Assembly: GCF_014164785.1 (NCBI RefSeq) | Contig: NZ_JACJFN010000001.1 | Coordinates: 868,001-932,000 of the forward strand | Length of the DNA: 64,000 nt | Direction: 5' to 3' | Source of the DNA: Aquipseudomonas guryensis | GTDB lineage: Bacteria > Pseudomonadota > Gammaproteobacteria > Pseudomonadales > Pseudomonadaceae | Notes under the pieces: model-generated | The model's database searches: none | Told to the model about the DNA's origin: nothing | Seen by the model: the letters and a program-made list of their open reading frames with translations, nothing else | Program-made: the position numbers and the translations under genes | Part shown: one piece after another, positions 7,524-16,559 of the stretch | Numbering within the stretch: position 1 is the first letter of the stretch | Layout: each line of letters opens with the position of its first letter

Positions 7524-9533
7524 ATGTCCCGACTCAATCCCCGGCAGCAAGAAGCCGTGAACTACGTCGGCGGTCCCCTTCTGGTGCTCGCCGGTGCCGG
7601 TTCCGGCAAGACCAGCGTGATCACCCGCAAGATCGCGCACCTGGTACAGAAATGCGGCATCCAGGCCCGCCATATCGTCGCCATGACCTTCACCAACAAG
7701 GCCGCGCGCGAAATGAAGGAGCGCGTCGGCACGCTGCTCAAGGGCGCCGAGGCACGCGGCCTGACCGTGTCGACCTTCCACAACCTGGGCATGAACATCA
7801 TCCGCAAGGAATACGCGGCGCTGGGCTACAAGCCGGGCTTCTCGATCTTCGACGACGGCGACATCAAGGCCCTGCTGACCGACATCATGCAGAAGGAATA
7901 CGCCGGCGATGATGGCGCCGACGAGATCAAGAACTACATCGACAGCTGGAAAAACGACCTGATCCTGCCCGAGGAAGCCCTGGCCAACGCGCGCGGGCCC
8001 AAGGAGCAGACCGCCGCCATCGTCTACCTGCACTACCAGCGCACGCTCAAGGCGTACAACGCGGTGGACTTCAACGACCTGATCCTGCTGCCGGTGAAGC
8101 TGTTCCAGGAGCACAAAGACATCCTGGAAAAGTGGCAGAACCGCATCCGCTACCTGCTGGTCGACGAATACCAGGACACCAACTCCAGCCAGTACCTGCT
8201 GGTGAAGCTGCTGGTGGGCATGCGCAACCAGATCACCGTAGTCGGCGACGATGACCAGTCGATCTACGCCTGGCGCGGCGCGCGCCCGGAAAACCTGATG
8301 CTGCTGAAGGAGGATTACCCGTCGCTGAAGGTGGTGATGCTGGAGCAGAACTACCGCTCCACCAGCCGCATCCTCAAGTGCGCCAACACCCTGATCGCCA
8401 ACAACCCGCATGTGTTCGAGAAGCAGCTGTGGTCGGACATGGGCGTAGGTGACGAGATTCGTGTGATCCGCACCCGCAACGAAGATGCCGAGTGCGAGCG
8501 GGTCGCTCTGGAAATCCTCACCGAGCACCTGCGCACCCAGCGCCCGTACAGCGACTTCGCCATCCTCTACCGCGGCAACTACCAGGCCAAGTTGATGGAG
8601 CTGAAGCTGCAGCATCATCAGATTCCCTATCGCCTGTCCGGCGGCACCAGCTTCTTCGCCCGCCAGGAGGTGAAGGACCTGATGAGCTACTTCCGTCTGC
8701 TGGTCAATCCGGACGACGACAACGCCTTCCTGCGGGTGATCAACGTGCCGCGCCGGGAGATCGGCTCGACCACCCTGGAAAAGCTCGGCAACTACGCCAC
8801 CGAGCGCAAGATCAGTATGTACGCCGCCAGCGACGAGATTGGCCTGGCCGAGCATCTCGACAGCCGCTACACCGAGCGCCTGGCGCGCTTCAAACGCTAC
8901 ATGGACAAGATCCGCGAGCTGTGTGCCGGCAACGACCCGATCGGCGCGATCCGCAGCATGGTGATGGATATCGACTACGAGAACTGGCTACGCCAGAACG
9001 CCTCCAGCGACAAGGTCGCCGAAGCGCGCATGGGCAACGTCTGGTTCCTCGTCGAGGCGCTGAAGAACACCCTGGACAAGGACGAAGACGGCGATATGAC
9101 CGTCGAGGACGCCATCGGCAAACTGGTGCTGCGCGACATGCTGGAGCGCCAGCAGGAGGAGGAAGACGGCGCCGAGGGCGTGCAGATGATGACCATGCAC
9201 GCCTCCAAGGGCCTGGAATTCCCCTCGGTGTACATCATCGGCTTCGAGGAGGAAATCCTCCCGCACCGCTCCAGCATCGAGTCCGACACCATCGAGGAAG
9301 AACGCCGCCTGGCCTATGTCGGCATCACCCGCGCCAAGCGCAACCTGACGCTGACCTTCGCCGCCAAGCGCAAGCAGTACGGTGAGATCATCGACTGCTC
9401 GCCGAGCCGCTTCCTCGACGAGCTGCCGCCGGAAGACCTGGTCTGGGAAGGCCAGGAAGATGCGCCGGTGGAGGTCAAGGCCGCGCGCGGCAACGATGCC
9501 CTGGCCAACATGCGCGCCATGCTCAAGCGCTGA
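7524..9533 (+). CDS. rep: ATP-dependent DNA helicase Rep
   Basis: This is an SF1A 3'-5' helicase that helps replication forks pass bound proteins. The product of 669 residues equals the usual Pseudomonas Rep length. Motif Q/I lie at the N-terminus (MSRLNPRQQEAV; LAGAGSGKTSVITRKI), followed by the Walker B region VDEYQDTN, motif III VGDDDQSIYAWRGA, motif IV LEQNYRS and motif VI YVGITRAKRNLTLT. ATG 7524 is chosen because the protein there begins MSRLNPRQQEAVNYV as in homologues; the frame is open further upstream but that part has no homology-like content. The strand is shared with the following WG-repeat gene 71 bp downstream. Confidence 0.97.
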   Translation: MSRLNPRQQEAVNYVGGPLLVLAGAGSGKTSVITRKIAHLVQKCGIQARHIVAMTFTNKAAREMKERVGTLLKGAEARGLTVSTFHNLGMNIIRKEYAALGYKPGFSIFDDGDIKALLTDIMQKEYAGDDGADEIKNYIDSWKNDLILPEEALANARGPKEQTAAIVYLHYQRTLKAYNAVDFNDLILLPVKLFQEHKDILEKWQNRIRYLLVDEYQDTNSSQYLLVKLLVGMRNQITVVGDDDQSIYAWRGARPENLMLLKEDYPSLKVVMLEQNYRSTSRILKCANTLIANNPHVFEKQLWSDMGVGDEIRVIRTRNEDAECERVALEILTEHLRTQRPYSDFAILYRGNYQAKLMELKLQHHQIPYRLSGGTSFFARQEVKDLMSYFRLLVNPDDDNAFLRVINVPRREIGSTTLEKLGNYATERKISMYAASDEIGLAEHLDSRYTERLARFKRYMDKIRELCAGNDPIGAIRSMVMDIDYENWLRQNASSDKVAEARMGNVWFLVEALKNTLDKDEDGDMTVEDAIGKLVLRDMLERQQEEEDGAEGVQMMTMHASKGLEFPSVYIIGFEEEILPHRSSIESDTIEEERRLAYVGITRAKRNLTLTFAAKRKQYGEIIDCSPSRFLDELPPEDLVWEGQEDAPVEVKAARGNDALANMRAMLKR

Positions 9534-9604
9534 CGGAACGCACAGCCGCGCGGCGGCGGCTTGGCTAGACTGCGCGCTTTCGCCGTATCGCAAGGAAGCG
9601 CGCC

Positions 9605-12151
9605 ATGTCCCATCGCATGTACCTGTACAACAAGGCCGTCGTCGGCAGCGACGATGACGCCAGCCTGCTCCTGATGGAATGGGGCTACGAACTGCCGCTG
9701 CTGTTACAACCGCTGTTCAGCGCGGCGCCCTTCGTCGGCGCCAACTGCTACAACAGCCCCGGCAGCGAAGAAGGCCTGTACGCCGAGGCCAAGGCCGGCA
9801 TCCAGGCCCTGCGCGACTTCTACGACTTCATCGAGCGCCACGCCGGCAGCCTGCTGGATGATGTCGAGGCCTTCCGCACGGCTCGGCAGAAGATCTTCCA
9901 GCTGCTCGACAAGCGCGCCGGCCACGCCTGGTTCCATCTGGACGCCTGGGACGTGTTCAACATGAACGACGAGGACCGGCGCGCCCAGGCCGAAGCGCTG
10001 CTGGAGGAGATCGCCCGCGCCAACGCCTGTATCCGCGAGGCCATCGAGTGCGACAACCCGCTGCTGCTGGACAACTGCCCCGGTGTCGACAAACCCTGGG
10101 CTGGCACCTTCCGCGCCGTGCTCAATCTGGACAACTACGACTACGGCTGGGAGCCACTCGGCTCGCTGCTGCCGAGCCAGGACGAGGACGAGCCGCAGAT
10201 CTTCTGCGAGAACGGGCGCTATGGCCTGCGCACCGCAGACGGCAAGATGCTGATCGAACCGCACTATCAAGACTTCTATGACTTCGACTGGCACAGCGGG
10301 CTGGCCTGCGTGCAACACGAGCAGCGCTTCGGCTATGTCGACCGCCAGGGCCGCGAAGTGATTGCCTGCCAGTTCGAAGAGGCCTTCGACTTCGTCGGTG
10401 AGCATGCGCTGATCGCCGAAGGTGGCCGCTACGGCCTGATCGATCGCCGGGGGCGGGTGACGGTGCCCTGCCAGTTCGACGGTGGCGAGGCGCTGGATTA
10501 CACAGGCGCCTACTGGAGCGTGCAACAAAATGAGCTATGGGGAGTCATCGACTCCAATGGCCGCTGGATGCTGGCGGCGCAGTACCAGCAGATCCACGCC
10601 TACGAGGGCTACTACAGCGCGAAGCCGACAAAGGGCCCGCAGCACCTGTTCACCACTCGCTTCCACGACCTCGGTGCCATCGGCCTGGACAATATCAACA
10701 GCGTCAGCCTGGGCGAGAGCGGCGAGGCCTATGTGATCCGCCGCCGCGAGGGTAAGCAGTGGCTGTGGCGCGCCCTCGACGAGCAGGGTCAGGCCCTGCT
10801 ACCCGGCGAGTACCAGGCGCTCGACTACCTGCACGAGATGCAGGCCTGGCGGGTGCGCGACAACCGCCAGTACGGCCTCTATCGCCACCAGGCCGGACGC
10901 TGGCTGCTGCCGTGCGCCTATGCCCGGATCGAGCTGCAGCAGGGTTGTTGGGGCGCCGACGGCAGCCACTACTGCCTGGTGCAGGAGAACAAGCGCTGGG
11001 GCCTGTACCGCGGCGGCGCGCAGGCCGGCTGGACGCTGGAACCGCGCTTCGAGCACCTGACGAACCTGCACGACGGCTATTTCAACGCCTGCCAGGACGG
11101 CCGCTGGGGCATCCTCGACAGCCAGGGCCAGTGGCTGCGCGAACCGCTCGACCAGGCCCCCGCCGATCGCCGCTTCGTGCAGGGCGATGCGCTGGCGCTG
11201 GTGTTCCAAGGCGAGCGCACCTGGCTCCTGCAGGAAGACGGCAGCTGCCAGCCACTGGCCGCCGAGCGCGCCCTGCAGGTCGTCGACCGCTACGCCCAGT
11301 TCGGCCTCAGCGAGGTGCAGCAGACCTGTCTGCAAAACAGTGCGGGCGATCTATGGCAAGCCCTGGACAGCCATCGCCGCGGCCTGGCCGCCCTAGAAGC
11401 ACAGGACTACGAAAAGGCCCGCCCACTGTTGCTGCGTGCGGTCGAGCTGGGTAACGACGATGCGCTCAACGACCTCGGCTGCCTGTTGGACAAGGCCGAC
11501 CAGGACTACGCCGGCGCCCTCGTCTATTTCCAGCGCGCCAGCGATGCCGGCTCGGCCCTGGCCGCGCGCAACCTGGGCGACTGCTACCGGCAGGGTCGGG
11601 GTTGTACACATGACCCCGTGCAGGCGTGCCACTACCTGCAACTGGCCACCGAACGCGGCCATCGCCCGGCGCACCTGGAGCTGGCACAGCTGCTGTTCGA
11701 GCAGGAGTCCGACCATGACCTGGCCCTGCAGCACTACCAGGCGGCCTGGCGCCATGGCGACAAGGACGAGAGCGCCAACTATCTGGGCTGGCTGCACGAG
11801 CAGCGCGAGGACTATGCCCAGGCCCAGCGCTATTACCAGCATGCCATCGGCCTCGGCGACAGCTACGCGCACTGGCGGATGGGGCGCATGCACCTGTACG
11901 GCCTGGGTCGCGCGGTCAATCCGGGCAAGGCCCGCGAGCACCTGCAGAACGCTTGCGAGCTGGAGCGCGAAGACGCCTATCTGGATATGGCCGAGCTGCT
12001 GCTACACGACGAGTCCAGCCAGGAGGAAGCGCTGGGCTGGCTGCAGAAGGCTGTGGAGTCTGATGTACCGGGGGCTCGCGAGCTGGCCGAAGAGCTGCTC
12101 CGACAGCAGAAGAAACCCGACCTGCTGAGCCGGCTATTCGGCAAGCAGTAA
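9605..12151 (+). CDS. WG-repeat and Sel1-repeat protein of unknown function
   Basis: The 848-residue protein has no signal peptide and three parts. Residues 1-200 are an unrecognised N-terminal domain rich in aromatic and acidic residues. Residues about 200-530 carry WG (KWG) beta-hairpin repeats, for example NGRYGLRTADGKMLIEPHY, QRFGYVDRQGREVI, GRYGLIDRRGRVTVP, ELWGVIDSNGRWML and GRWGILDSQGQW. Residues about 600-835 carry Sel1/TPR-like alpha repeats (DALNDLGCLLDKA, ALAARNLGDCYRQGRGC, SYAHWRMGRMHLYGLGRA). Both repeat types bind proteins, so a scaffold role is likely. AAGGA precedes ATG 9605 well. A bidirectional terminator follows. No catalytic motif seen. Confidence 0.82.
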   Translation: MSHRMYLYNKAVVGSDDDASLLLMEWGYELPLLLQPLFSAAPFVGANCYNSPGSEEGLYAEAKAGIQALRDFYDFIERHAGSLLDDVEAFRTARQKIFQLLDKRAGHAWFHLDAWDVFNMNDEDRRAQAEALLEEIARANACIREAIECDNPLLLDNCPGVDKPWAGTFRAVLNLDNYDYGWEPLGSLLPSQDEDEPQIFCENGRYGLRTADGKMLIEPHYQDFYDFDWHSGLACVQHEQRFGYVDRQGREVIACQFEEAFDFVGEHALIAEGGRYGLIDRRGRVTVPCQFDGGEALDYTGAYWSVQQNELWGVIDSNGRWMLAAQYQQIHAYEGYYSAKPTKGPQHLFTTRFHDLGAIGLDNINSVSLGESGEAYVIRRREGKQWLWRALDEQGQALLPGEYQALDYLHEMQAWRVRDNRQYGLYRHQAGRWLLPCAYARIELQQGCWGADGSHYCLVQENKRWGLYRGGAQAGWTLEPRFEHLTNLHDGYFNACQDGRWGILDSQGQWLREPLDQAPADRRFVQGDALALVFQGERTWLLQEDGSCQPLAAERALQVVDRYAQFGLSEVQQTCLQNSAGDLWQALDSHRRGLAALEAQDYEKARPLLLRAVELGNDDALNDLGCLLDKADQDYAGALVYFQRASDAGSALAARNLGDCYRQGRGCTHDPVQACHYLQLATERGHRPAHLELAQLLFEQESDHDLALQHYQAAWRHGDKDESANYLGWLHEQREDYAQAQRYYQHAIGLGDSYAHWRMGRMHLYGLGRAVNPGKAREHLQNACELEREDAYLDMAELLLHDESSQEEALGWLQKAVESDVPGARELAEELLRQQKKPDLLSRLFGKQ

Positions 12152-12287
12152 GCGCCTGCCTCGGCTCCTCCGTAGGCTGCGCCATGCGCACTACAGGGCC
12201 CGCAGATGGCCCATGGGGCGTGCCGCGCCCCTAGATCAGGGCACCGACAACCTGCCGTACTTCGCCCAGCGCGCCAATCGCAGGCAT

Positions 12288-12316
12288 AAAAAAACCGCCC
12301 AGAGGGCGGTTTTTTG
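12288..12316. terminator. Bidirectional intrinsic terminator
   Basis: AACCGCCC (12293-12300), loop AGA, GGGCGGTT (12304-12311), flanked by an A-run on the left and a T-run on the right. It serves the WG/Sel1 gene on + and the cytochrome c5 gene on -. Confidence 0.93.
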
Positions 12317-12329
12317 CGATGCCGGACTG

Positions 12330-12761
12330 TTACAGGCCAGACATCTTGGCAATTGCAGCCTTCAGCTCGTCATCCGAGCAGGTGGCGCAGGTGCCTTTCG
12401 GCGGCATGGCGTTGATACCGGCAATCGCCGATTTCAGCAGGCCGTCGATGCCGCCTTTGGCGCTGGCACGGGTCTTCCAGGCAGCGGCATCGCCAATACC
12501 TGGCGCGCCCATGGCCGCGGCGGCGGCACCATGGCAAGCGCCACAATGGGCAGCAATCACGTCATCACCGCTGCGCGGGCCACTGCTGGCCGCTGCGCTG
12601 GCAACAGCACCCACACCTTTGCATTCTTCGCCCTGGACGCAGACTTCACCCACCGGCTTGAGGCGCTCGGCGATTTCGTCATTGGTCGCAGCCTGAGCGC
12701 TCACAGCCCACAGGGCCAATACGGCAGCTTGTGCCGCCAGCATCTTCTTGATCAGGTTCAC
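12330..12761 (-). CDS. cycB: Cytochrome c5
   Basis: This is a periplasmic monohaem c-type cytochrome that carries electrons to terminal oxidases. It has 143 residues with a signal peptide (MNLIKKMLAAQAAVLALWAVSAQA). The haem motif is CGACH (in AAHCGACHG), the axial methionine is probably in INAMPPKG, and a C-terminal cysteine pair (GTCATCSDDEL) is the disulfide characteristic of cytochrome c5. The N-terminal region also has two cysteines (VCVQGEEC). It sits downstream of rep and next to pauR, as in P. aeruginosa. It is monocistronic, ending at a shared terminator. Confidence 0.93.
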   Translation of the reverse strand: MNLIKKMLAAQAAVLALWAVSAQAATNDEIAERLKPVGEVCVQGEECKGVGAVASAAASSGPRSGDDVIAAHCGACHGAAAAAMGAPGIGDAAAWKTRASAKGGIDGLLKSAIAGINAMPPKGTCATCSDDELKAAIAKMSGL

Positions 12762-12873
12762 GGTACACCCTCATTGTGGCTAGTCACGCTCGCGGCCACG
12801 GTTACGCGAGCCCGCGCAGTATAACGGTTAGGTCAGCCGGCCGGAACAACCCATGTTGTCGCAGGGGTATTAG

Positions 12874-12895
12874 GCTTGCGGCTCACACCGCAAGC
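12874..12895. other. Hairpin downstream of pauR
   Basis: GCTTGCGG (12874-12881) and CCGCAAGC (12888-12895) pair across a 6-base loop, 12 bp past the pauR stop. There is no clear T-run on either strand, so it is either a weak terminator or a transcript-stabilising stem. Confidence 0.5.
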
Positions 12896-12906
12896 TCTGT
12901 ACGCAC

Positions 12907-13455
12907 TCAGAAGTTCGCTGGCGTGGTCGCACTGACCAGTCGTGCCGGGCGATCGTACGGATTGCGGAAGCGGTGCGGCTTGGTGCTGTCGAAGTAGTAG
13001 CTGTCGCCCGGTTCGAGGACGAACACCTCGGCGCCAACGGTCAGCTCCAGGCGCCCTTCCACCAGCATGCCGGCTTCTTCGCCGTCATGGTTGAGCATCT
13101 CGTCGCCGGTATCGGAGCCTGGCGGATAGGTCTCGTCGAGGAAGGTGATGGCCCGGCTGGGATGCGCCTTGCCGATCAGCTTCATGGTCACGGCGCCGCT
13201 GGAAAGATCGGTGAGTTCGTCGGCCCGGTACACCACCTGGGTGTGGTTGTCCTGCTCCACATCGAGGGAGAAGAACTCCACCAGCGACATGGGAATGCCA
13301 CCGAGCACCTTTTTCAACGAGCTGATCGAGGGGCTCACGCTGTTCTTCTCGATCATCGAAATGGTGCTGTTGGTGACGCCTGCCCGCTTGGCGAGTTCAC
13401 GCTGGGAAAGGCCTTTGAGTTTGCGAATGGATTGCAGTCGAACACCGACGTCCAA
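12907..13455 (-). CDS. pauR: PauR-type repressor of polyamine catabolism (XRE-cupin)
   Basis: Known role: PauR represses gamma-glutamyl polyamine catabolic genes until putrescine or cadaverine is present. The 182-residue protein has an XRE helix-turn-helix (VRLQSIRKLKGLSQRELAKR, then AGVTNSTISMIEKNSVSPS) in residues 4-50 and a cupin domain at the C-terminus (GEEAGMLVEGRLELTVG; LEPGDSYYFDSTKPHRFRN). I place the start at TTG 13455: AAGGAGGA lies eight bases upstream and the length matches the family. A longer frame up to 13503 has no ribosome-binding site. pauB and pauC lie 7-12 kb away. A palindrome upstream (13508-13533) may be an autoregulatory operator. Confidence 0.88.
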   Translation of the reverse strand: MDVGVRLQSIRKLKGLSQRELAKRAGVTNSTISMIEKNSVSPSISSLKKVLGGIPMSLVEFFSLDVEQDNHTQVVYRADELTDLSSGAVTMKLIGKAHPSRAITFLDETYPPGSDTGDEMLNHDGEEAGMLVEGRLELTVGAEVFVLEPGDSYYFDSTKPHRFRNPYDRPARLVSATTPANF

Positions 13456-13507
13456 TGCTGGAGTCCTCCTTGAGGAGCAGATACGGAAAGTTGGCCGTAT
13501 CATGGCA

Positions 13508-13533
13508 ACAGTGTTCAGTATTTACAACACTGT
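13508..13533. promoter_or_regulatory. Candidate operator upstream of pauR
   Basis: ACAGTGTT (13508-13515) and AACACTGT (13526-13533) are exact inverted repeats with a 10-base spacer, about 55-78 bp upstream of the TTG start. The symmetry fits a dimeric XRE repressor. That PauR binds here is inference. Confidence 0.45.
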
Positions 13534-13560
13534 GTTTGCAAATCCTTCGCGTGCTGTCAA

Positions 13561-14634
13561 CTAGCTCCCGGAATAGAGCCTTGGCACTCGTTTCAGGTTA
13601 CAGAACAGCTGGTAGGGAATGCTGCCTGCGGCCTGCGCCACGTCGCTGGCGAGCACATTACGCCCCCACAGCTCGACCCGGCTGCCGAGCCCGGCCTGCG
13701 GCAGGTCAGTGAGGTCGACGGTGAGCATGTCCATCGACACGCGGCCGATCAGGCGGGTCAGCTGGCCATCGACCATGACCGGCGTGCCGGTCGGCGCATG
13801 GCGTGGGTAGCCGTCGGCATAGCCCATGGCGACCACGCCGACGCGGGTCGGCCGCTCGCTGACGAAGCGCGCGCCATAACCGACCGGCTCGCCGGCCGGC
13901 AGTTCGCGCACGCTGATGATTTTCGATTCCAGGGTCATCACCGGTTGCAAACGCGCGGCTAGTTCCTGCGCCTGTTCGAACGGAGTGGCGCCATACAGCA
14001 TGATGCCCGGGCGCACCCAGTCGCTGGGAATACTTGGCCAGCCGAGAATGGCCGGCGAGTTGCGCAGGCTGATTTCAGCCTGCAGGCCGTTGCGCGCTTC
14101 ATGGAATAGCGCCAGCTGCTCACTGCTGCGCGGGCAGTCCAGCTCGTCGGCGCGGGCGAAGTGACTCATCAGCACCACCTTCGCCACCTTGCCACTGGCC
14201 AGCAGGCGCTGATGCGCATCGCGGTACTCGGCCGGATGCAGGCCGACCCGGTGCATGCCCGAATCGAGTTTGAGCCAGACAGTCAGCGGGCGCTGCAGCG
14301 GCGTGCGCTCGATGGCTTCGAGCTGCCAGCTCGAATGCACCACGCACCACAGTGCATGCTGTTCGATCAGCGCCAGCTCGTCGGCCTCGAAGAAGCCTTC
14401 CAGCAGCAGGATCGGTTGGCTGATACCCGCTGCACGCAGCTCCAGTGCTTCCTCGATGCAGGCCACGGAAAAGCCGTCGACTTCGCTCGCCAGGGCCTGG
14501 GCGCAGCGCACCGCGCCATGCCCATAGGCATCGGCCTTGACCACCGCCAGGGCTTTCGCGCCACTGACTTCGCGGGCCAATTGGTAGTTGTTGCGCAGGG
14601 CTTGCAGATCGATCAGGGCACGGGCGGGACGCAT
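13561..14634 (-). CDS. dadX: Alanine racemase, catabolic
   Basis: PLP-dependent interconversion of L- and D-alanine; paired with DadA it feeds L-alanine into oxidation to pyruvate. The 357-residue protein is a fold-III racemase with PLP lysine in [12 protein letters not shown] (K33), the second-base tyrosine region PVGYGARF, and [12 protein letters not shown] near the C-terminal domain. It is the last gene of a dadA-RidA-dadX run on the minus strand, but an intrinsic terminator lies just upstream of it (14654-14684), so expression may depend on read-through or its own promoter. Linkage to dadA identifies it as dadX rather than the biosynthetic alr. Confidence 0.94.
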   Translation of the reverse strand: MRPARALIDLQALRNNYQLAREVSGAKALAVVKADAYGHGAVRCAQALASEVDGFSVACIEEALELRAAGISQPILLLEGFFEADELALIEQHALWCVVHSSWQLEAIERTPLQRPLTVWLKLDSGMHRVGLHPAEYRDAHQRLLASGKVAKVVLMSHFARADELDCPRSSEQLALFHEARNGLQAEISLRNSPAILGWPSIPSDWVRPGIMLYGATPFEQAQELAARLQPVMTLESKIISVRELPAGEPVGYGARFVSERPTRVGVVAMGYADGYPRHAPTGTPVMVDGQLTRLIGRVSMDMLTVDLTDLPQAGLGSRVELWGRNVLASDVAQAAGSIPYQLFCNLKRVPRLYSGS

Positions 14635-14653
14635 GGCTGGAACTTCTTCAGAT

Positions 14654-14684
14654 TAAAAAAAGCCCGGCGGGGGGACGCCGGGCT
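14654..14684 (-). terminator. Intrinsic terminator between the RidA-family gene and dadX
   Basis: On the minus strand AGCCCGGCG (14684-14676) pairs with CGCCGGGCT (14669-14661) around a 6-base loop, followed by seven T (14660-14654). It lies within the dad gene run, 20 bp before dadX. Confidence 0.9.
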
Positions 14685-14694
14685 AAAGGGATGT

Positions 14695-15045
14695 TCAGGA
14701 TTGCGCGGCGATCACCATCATCTCGACCAGCACGCGCGAGTCGTACAGTTTGGCCTCGACGCAGGCGCGACCGGGGGCGGCGCCCTCGGCGACCCAGGCG
14801 TCGTAGACCTCGTTCATGCCGGCATAGTCGGCCATGTCCTTGAGGTAGATGGTCACCGAGAGAATCTTCGCCTTGTCGCTGCCTGCCTCGGCGAGGAAAC
14901 GGTCGATATTGGCCAGGGTCTGGCGGGTCTGCTCACGGATATCGCCGGCGTAGTCGTCAGCCAACTGGCCCGCCAGGTAGACGGTACCGTTGTGGATAAC
15001 GATTTCGCTGTAGCGCTTTTCAGTGCGCAGGCGCTGGATGGACAT
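14695..15045 (-). CDS. RidA-family (YjgF/YER057c/UK114) protein of the dad locus
   Basis: RidA-family proteins hydrolyse reactive enamine/imine intermediates. Oxidation of D-amino acids by DadA gives imino acids, so the pairing makes biochemical sense. The 116-residue protein is about 10 residues shorter than canonical RidA and shows the fold signature [12 protein letters not shown]...[14 protein letters not shown] and [23 protein letters not shown]. The conserved arginine (GRAC) that binds the substrate carboxylate is present. It begins inside the 3' end of dadA (26-bp overlap), indicating coupled expression. A separate, canonical ridA is at 44598-44978. Confidence 0.9.
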   Translation of the reverse strand: MSIQRLRTEKRYSEIVIHNGTVYLAGQLADDYAGDIREQTRQTLANIDRFLAEAGSDKAKILSVTIYLKDMADYAGMNEVYDAWVAEGAAPGRACVEAKLYDSRVLVEMMVIAAQS

Positions 15046-16318
15046 GCTTGTGGCTCTCCTTGGACTTGCTATAGCGGGAAATATCCAGGCCTTCGGCGCT
15101 GATTTGCGGGCGCTTGTTCGCCATCAGGTCGGCGAGGAAGCGACCGGAGCCGCAGGCCATGGTCCAGCCAAGGGTACCGTGTCCGGTGTTGAGGAACAGG
15201 TTGCGATAGGCCGTGGCGCCAACAATCGGCGTGCCGTCCGGAGTCGCCGGGCGCAGGCCGGTCCAGAATTCGGCCTGGCGCAGATCGCCGCCCTGCGGGT
15301 ACAGATCGGCAGTGATCATTTCCAGGGTTTCGCGGCGGCGTGGGTTGAGGCTCAGGTCGAAACCGGCGATCTCGGCCATGCCGCCGACGCGGATGCGGTT
15401 GTCGAAACGGGTGATGGCGACCTTGTAGGTCTCGTCGAGGATGGTCGACGCCGGGGCCATCGCCGCATTGGTGATCGGTACGGTCAGCGAATAGCCCTTC
15501 AGCGGGTAGACCGGCGCACGGATGCCCAACGGCTTGAGCAGCTGCGGGCTGTAGCTGCCCAGCGCCAGCACGTAGCGGTCGGCGGTTTCCAGCTTGCCGT
15601 CGACCCACACGCCATTGATGCGGTCACCGGCATGGTCCAGGCGCTCAATATTGCAGCCGAAACGGAACTGCACGCCCAGCGCCACGGCCATCTCGGCCAG
15701 CTGGCGAGTGAACATCTGGCAGTCGCCGGTCTGGTCGTTGGGCAGGCGCAGGGCGCCGGCCAGCTTGTGCTTGACCCCGGCCAGGGCCGGTTCGACGCGG
15801 GCGATGGCATCGCGGTCGAGCAGCTCGTAGGGCACGCCGGAGGCTTCCAGCACGGCGATGTCCTTGGCCGCGTTGTCCAGTTGCGCCTGGGTGCGGAACA
15901 GCTGGGTGGTGCCCAGTTGGCGACCTTCGTAGCTGATGCCGGTCTCGGCGCGCAGCTCGTCGAGGCAGTCGCGGCTGTACTCGGACAGGCGCACCATGCG
16001 CTCCTTGTTCACCGCATAACGGCTGGCCGTGCAGTTGCGCAGCATCTGCGCCATCCACAGGTACTGGTCGATATCGGCGGTGGCCTTGATCGCCAGCGGC
16101 GCGTGCTGTTGCAGCAGCCACTTGATGGCTTTCAGCGGCACGCCCGGGGCGGCCCAGGGCGAGGCGTAACCGGGGGAGACCTGGCCGGCGTTGGCGAAAC
16201 TGGTTTCCAGGGCCGGGCCGTTCTGGCGGTCGACCACTACCACTTCAAAGCCGGCACGAGCCAGGTAGTAGGCGCTGGCGGTACCGATCACACCGCTGCC
16301 AAGAACCAGAACACGCAT
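15020..16318 (-). CDS. dadA: D-amino acid dehydrogenase, small subunit
   Basis: This FAD-dependent, membrane-associated dehydrogenase oxidises D-alanine and other D-amino acids to 2-oxo acids, passing electrons to the respiratory chain. The 432-residue protein has the dinucleotide-binding motif [19 protein letters not shown] at residues 6-24 and E/D-type ribose contact VVVDRQ, with the DAO fold ending [20 protein letters not shown]. Length equals that of P. aeruginosa DadA. Start ATG 16318 follows GAGGGAGAC. Upstream are an AT-rich palindrome and a TATACT -10 candidate. Known regulation in Pseudomonas is induction by alanine through an Lrp-type activator (DadR); the matching lrp gene is at 19498. 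Confidence 0.96.
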   Translation of the reverse strand: MRVLVLGSGVIGTASAYYLARAGFEVVVVDRQNGPALETSFANAGQVSPGYASPWAAPGVPLKAIKWLLQQHAPLAIKATADIDQYLWMAQMLRNCTASRYAVNKERMVRLSEYSRDCLDELRAETGISYEGRQLGTTQLFRTQAQLDNAAKDIAVLEASGVPYELLDRDAIARVEPALAGVKHKLAGALRLPNDQTGDCQMFTRQLAEMAVALGVQFRFGCNIERLDHAGDRINGVWVDGKLETADRYVLALGSYSPQLLKPLGIRAPVYPLKGYSLTVPITNAAMAPASTILDETYKVAITRFDNRIRVGGMAEIAGFDLSLNPRRRETLEMITADLYPQGGDLRQAEFWTGLRPATPDGTPIVGATAYRNLFLNTGHGTLGWTMACGSGRFLADLMANKRPQISAEGLDISRYSKSKESHKHVHPAPAH

Positions 16319-16378
16319 GATTGTCTCCCTCGTCGCGAGCTTTCGCTGGCGTTTGTTTTACTGAGCACGATTGAGCGC

Positions 16379-16453
16379 AGTATAGGAAGACAGCAGCAGT
16401 GTTATTCACTGTTTAGAAGGGCTTATTTGGCGATAATTTCCGGCAAATAAGCC
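16379..16453 (-). promoter_or_regulatory. dadA promoter region with two palindromes
   Basis: The minus strand has a -10 candidate TATACT (16384-16379). Upstream are CAGTG-N5-CACTG (16397-16411) and a longer palindrome, GGCTTATTTG (16420-16429) with CAAATAAGCC (16444-16453), enclosing an AT-rich centre. The latter resembles an Lrp-type operator in symmetry and composition. Binding by the nearby Lrp protein is inferred, not shown. Confidence 0.5.
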
Positions 16454-16559
16454 TTTTACGGAGGGCCAGGCAACCTTCTAATGGGCTTTAGCGCTAAAAC
16501 AACAGGTAAAACTCTCGCAGCGGAATAATTGACAGGCGCCGGCGGGCGCCCGTTCCCTG

